From Pseudomonadota bacterium (lineage in GTDB: Bacteria > Pseudomonadota > Alphaproteobacteria > Sphingomonadales > Sphingomonadaceae): a stretch of 9,082 bases of DNA. The stretch lies in NCBI GenBank assembly GCA_023422695.1, contig JAFAGN010000067.1, positions 1 to 9,082 on the forward strand. Direction: 5' to 3'. A program made the translations under genes and the position numbers. The notes beneath the pieces were generated by a model, which was given only the letters and a program-made list of their open reading frames with translations, did not search any database and was not told where the DNA came from. This document shows, in pieces, positions 6,318 to 9,082 of this stretch. How positions within the stretch are numbered: the first letter of the stretch is position 1; each line of letters begins with the position of its first letter.

Positions 6318-7616
6318 ATGAACGGCAGAAATCCGCCACGTTCCGCACTCCGAAATTTTCTGGCGAGCGAAAGCGCCGGCGGAATGCTGCTGATTTTCGC
6401 CGCCATTATGGCGATGATTGTCGCCAATTCGGCGCTGGGCGACGCCTATCACCATGCGATCCATGCCGTGACCGGCCCGGTGCTGACCGACAAGCTTGGT
6501 CCGATGACGGTCCATCTGTGGATCAACGACGGGCTGATGGCGGTTTTCTTCCTGCTCGTCGGGCTCGAGATCAAGCGCGAGTTCGTCGATGGGCGCCTCG
6601 CCAGCTGGGACCGGCGGCGGCTGCCGTTCATCGCTGCGGCGGCAGGAATGGCCGTACCGGCATTGCTCTATCTCGGCTTCGCGGGTTCGACCCCCGGATT
6701 GGCGCAAGGCTGGGCAATCCCCGCTGCGACCGACATCGCCTTTGCGATGGGCATCCTCGCGCTGCTCGGCAAGCGCGCACCGACCTCGCTCAAACTCTTC
6801 CTCGTGACCGTCGCGATCGTCGACGACATGGGGGCGGTGGCCATCATCGCCCTGTTCTACACCGCAAAGATCAACCTGATCGCGCTCGCCGCCGCGGCCG
6901 CAATCCTTGGCGCGATGTTCGTCATGAACCGGCGGGGGGTGAAAAGCCTGCCGCTTTACCTGCTGGCCTTCCTGCTCCTCTGGTACGCAATGCTGCTGTC
7001 GGGCGTCCACGCCACGATCGCCGGGGTGCTCGCCGCGATGGCGATTCCGTTCGAGCGCACCCCCGGCACCCCCGACAGCCAGACCTCGCCGCTCCACCGG
7101 CTCGAACATGGCCTCCATCCCTGGGTCGCCTTCGCCATCGTGCCGCTGTTCGGCTTTGCGAACGCCGGGGTCGACATCGGCGGGCTGACCGCCGAACAGA
7201 TTTTTGCGCCGCTGCCGCTCGGCATTGCGGCGGGACTGTTCTTCGGAAAGCAGATCGGGATTTTCGGGAGCGTCTGGCTCGCGGTCAAATTCGGCATTGC
7301 GGGCAAGCTGCGCGGGGCGACGTGGCTCCAGATTTATGGCGTGGCGATGCTGTGCGGGATCGGCTTCACGATGAGCCTGTTCATCGGCGGGCTCGCCTTC
7401 CCCGGCGATGCGCTGCTGATCGAGGAAGCCAAGATCGGTGTCTTGATGGGATCGCTCGCCGCGGCGCTGGTCGGCTTTGCCGTCCTCCGCTTCGCGCCGC
7501 TCCACCCCGACCATGACGCCGTCGAGCGTGAAACCGATGCCGAGATTGCCGCCGATGGCGATGTCGAAGATACGTCCGAAGACGCCCCTGACGACAAGGA
7601 GCCGGTAACCGCGTGA
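6318..7616 (+). CDS. nhaA: Na+/H+ antiporter NhaA
   Basis: NhaA is an inner-membrane electrogenic antiporter that exchanges one Na+ (or Li+) for two H+, controlling internal pH and sodium. The 432-residue product covers the full family length. ATDIAFA at 137-143 holds D139 (E. coli D133). VAIVDDMGAVAIIALFYT at 165-182 holds the ion-binding pair D169/D170 (E. coli D163/D164). SGVHATIAG at 228-236 carries H231 (E. coli pH-related H225), and GKQIGI at 310-315 carries K311 (E. coli K300). About twelve hydrophobic segments are present. E. coli NhaA has 388 residues; the excess is mainly a hydrophilic, strongly acidic tail after about residue 396. The start is the ATG at 6318, just before SALRNFLASESAGG, where family members begin. 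The stop overlaps the start of the DUF885 lipoprotein gene, so the two form an operon. All key residues are intact, so it should be functional. Confidence 0.97.
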   Translation: MNGRNPPRSALRNFLASESAGGMLLIFAAIMAMIVANSALGDAYHHAIHAVTGPVLTDKLGPMTVHLWINDGLMAVFFLLVGLEIKREFVDGRLASWDRRRLPFIAAAAGMAVPALLYLGFAGSTPGLAQGWAIPAATDIAFAMGILALLGKRAPTSLKLFLVTVAIVDDMGAVAIIALFYTAKINLIALAAAAAILGAMFVMNRRGVKSLPLYLLAFLLLWYAMLLSGVHATIAGVLAAMAIPFERTPGTPDSQTSPLHRLEHGLHPWVAFAIVPLFGFANAGVDIGGLTAEQIFAPLPLGIAAGLFFGKQIGIFGSVWLAVKFGIAGKLRGATWLQIYGVAMLCGIGFTMSLFIGGLAFPGDALLIEEAKIGVLMGSLAAALVGFAVLRFAPLHPDHDAVERETDAEIAADGDVEDTSEDAPDDKEPVTA

Positions 7617-8968
7617 TGCCCAAGTCGATCCTTCTGGCGCTGGTCGGCGCCACCATCCTGTCGGGCTGCGCGGCGAGCCAGACCGCCCCCCAGTCGGGAA
7701 CGACCGACGTCGCCGCGATCGACGTCCGCCGCGCCCCTGCCTCGGCGCAGGCGCTGAACGACATTGCCGCGACATACCTCAAACTGACGCTCGAGATCGG
7801 AACGCACGAAGCGGGCTATATCGACGCCTATTACGGCCCGCCCGAACTGAAGGCCGCGGCCGAAGCCGCCCCGCGCGACAAGCCCGCGCTGCTCGCCGCG
7901 ACGCGCGAGCTGACCGCGCGGCTCGCCACCACGGCGCGCCGCCTGTCCGACCCGCTCGACCGGCGCCGCGCCGCTTTCCTGCGCGCCCAGCTGCGCGCCG
8001 CCGAAACGCGGCTGATGATGATGGAGGGCACGCGCTTTGCCTTCGCCGACGAGGCCGAACGGCTGTTCGGCGTCCGCCCGCAACTGAAGCCCCTCGCCGA
8101 CTACGACCGCCATCTTGCCGCGGTCGAGGCGCTCGTCCCCGGCGAAGGCGCGCTGGCGGACCGCGTCGAGGCCTATCTCGACGGCTTCACCATTCCCAAG
8201 GATCGGCTGCAGAAGGTCTTCGACGTCGCGATTGCGCGCTGCCGCGGCCGCAGCCTGGCGCACATCCCGATGCCCGAGGGCGAAAGCTTCCGGCTCGAGT
8301 TCGTCACGGGGAAAAGCTGGAGCGGCTATAATTATTACCAAGGCGCCTATCACAGCCTGATCCAGGTCAACACCGACCTGCCGATCCGCCTGTCGCGCGC
8401 GATCGACCTCGGCTGTCACGAGGGCTACCCCGGCCACCATTTGCTCAACATGAAGCTCGAGGAAAAGCTGGTGAAGGAGCGCGGCTGGAGTGAATTCAGC
8501 GTCTATCCGCTCTACAGCCCGCAAAGCCTGATCGCCGAGGGAACCGCCAATTACGGCATCGACCTCGCCTTTCCCGGCACCAGCAAGGCCGAGACCGAAC
8601 GCGACGTGCTGATGCCGCTCGCCGAAATCCCCATCCCCGCCGACGACCGCTACTGGAACCTGCTCGCCGCGACGAAGGCGCTCGGCGGCGCGCGCCTGAC
8701 CATCGCGCAGCAATATCTCGACGGCGTCATCGACCGGCCCACCGCGGTCGCCCTGACGCAAAAATATCTGCTGGTGTCGCAAAAGCGCGCCGAACAGTCG
8801 GTCAGCTTCACCGACCAGTATCGCAGCTATGTGATCAACTACGGCCTCGGCGAAGCGATGGTCCGCGCGCATGTCGAACGCGGTGGGCCGAGCCGCGACG
8901 AAATGTGGCGCCGGATGGCAAAGCTGGTCAGCGAACCGACGCTGCCGTCGGATCTGCTGGCCCGATGA
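7616..8968 (+). CDS. DUF885-family metallopeptidase-like lipoprotein
   Basis: This 450-residue probable lipoprotein has a C-terminal domain like DUF885 (PF05960), a poorly characterised family with a zinc-peptidase-like helix. The N-terminus has a lipoprotein signal, MPKSILLALVGATILSGC, with the lipobox LSGC and acylated C18. The putative metal motif is HEGYPGHH at 268-275, followed by AEGTANYG with E308 as a possible third ligand; most DUF885 members have HEAxPGHH and a downstream EGWA motif, so this copy is a variant. At 450 residues it is shorter than typical members (about 550-600), mostly in the N-terminal half. The ATG at 7616 shares one base with the nhaA stop (TGATG); GTG at 7613 is also possible and lies closer to the AAGGAG at 7596-7601. 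Coupling to nhaA is direct. Proteolysis is an inference from the motif; no substrate is known. Confidence 0.82.
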   Translation: MPKSILLALVGATILSGCAASQTAPQSGTTDVAAIDVRRAPASAQALNDIAATYLKLTLEIGTHEAGYIDAYYGPPELKAAAEAAPRDKPALLAATRELTARLATTARRLSDPLDRRRAAFLRAQLRAAETRLMMMEGTRFAFADEAERLFGVRPQLKPLADYDRHLAAVEALVPGEGALADRVEAYLDGFTIPKDRLQKVFDVAIARCRGRSLAHIPMPEGESFRLEFVTGKSWSGYNYYQGAYHSLIQVNTDLPIRLSRAIDLGCHEGYPGHHLLNMKLEEKLVKERGWSEFSVYPLYSPQSLIAEGTANYGIDLAFPGTSKAETERDVLMPLAEIPIPADDRYWNLLAATKALGGARLTIAQQYLDGVIDRPTAVALTQKYLLVSQKRAEQSVSFTDQYRSYVINYGLGEAMVRAHVERGGPSRDEMWRRMAKLVSEPTLPSDLLAR

Positions 8969-9056
8969 AGCGCACCGCGCCCCTGCTCTGGCTCGGCCAG
9001 TCGGGATCGCCGCGGCGTCCTCCGGCGGGAGTGTATCCGCGGGGTTGAACCATCGA

Positions 9057-9074
9057 CTACGGAACAGACCGTAG
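9057..9074 (+). terminator. Hairpin downstream of the DUF885 gene
   Basis: CTACGG and CCGTAG form a perfect 6-base stem with a 6-base loop, 88 bases past the stop codon of the last plus-strand gene. It could end or protect the nhaA-lipoprotein transcript, but there is no T-run in what remains of the window, so a terminator call is weak. The stretch from 8969 to 9056 has no convincing gene. Confidence 0.25.
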
Positions 9075-9082
9075 CCCTGAGC
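9073..9082. repeat. Possible truncated REP-like element at window end
   Basis: The last ten bases, agccctgagc, equal the start of a GCCCTGAGCxTGTCGAAGGGC-type palindromic repeat that I recall as widely dispersed in GC-rich proteobacterial genomes. The window ends before the other arm, so the call depends on the following bases. Confidence 0.25.

Noticed and set aside
6237..7775. Minus-strand open frame of about 510 codons
   Set aside because: It is antisense to nhaA, which has all its conserved residues.
7334..8872. Minus-strand open frame of about 510 codons
   Set aside because: It is antisense to the end of nhaA and to the DUF885 gene, and shows no recognisable domain.
8965..9048. 27-codon open frame starting at ATG in the DUF885 stop (ATGA)
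   Set aside because: It starts like a signal peptide (MKRTAPLLWLG) but ends after 27 codons in an arginine/proline-rich stretch with no Shine-Dalgarno. It could be the start of a broken gene, but the sequence does not support that enough.

Overview
The window is GC-rich, densely coded chromosomal DNA of an alphaproteobacterial type, most likely a sphingomonad (Sphingomonadales; Sphingopyxis or Sphingomonas is a guess). The grounds are codon use dominated by GC-ending codons, a gene of the Alph_Pro_TM family (nearly confined to Alphaproteobacteria), and overall protein similarity as I recall it. There are no insertion sequences, tRNA or rRNA genes, CRISPR arrays or phage genes.

Layout: seven protein genes cover almost everything. 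Five lie on the minus strand (37 to 6183) and two on the plus strand (6318 to 8968), diverging from a 134-base promoter region at 6184-6317. In minus-strand transcription order these are: an NfrB-like membrane glycosyltransferase (6183-4702) followed by a small NfrA-like beta-barrel candidate (about 4699-3605); then, after a 105-base gap holding a hairpin, a TauE/SafE (TSUP) anion exporter (3499-2591) overlapping by ATGA an Alph_Pro_TM membrane-anchored periplasmic protein (2594-1821); then, after a 71-base gap, a HerA-type hexameric ATPase (1749-37). On the plus strand the Na+/H+ antiporter gene nhaA (6318-7616) is translationally coupled to a lipoprotein of the DUF885 metallopeptidase-like family (7616-8968).

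How the genes may work together: the nfrB/nfrA-like pair resembles the E. coli phage N4 receptor/exopolysaccharide system, but both proteins are much smaller. NfrB stops just before the place where the E. coli protein has its c-di-GMP-binding domain, and NfrA appears to lack the long TPR section. The exporter and its overlapping partner probably act together on export of sulfite or a related anion. NhaA and the DUF885 lipoprotein are made from one message, although the functional link is unknown.

Both window edges carry short repeat-like sequences of the kind dispersed between genes in such genomes. The most interesting leads are the compact NfrAB-like locus and the two translationally coupled pairs (exporter with Alph_Pro_TM, antiporter with DUF885 lipoprotein). 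I found no strong sign of a wholly new system or of horizontal transfer.
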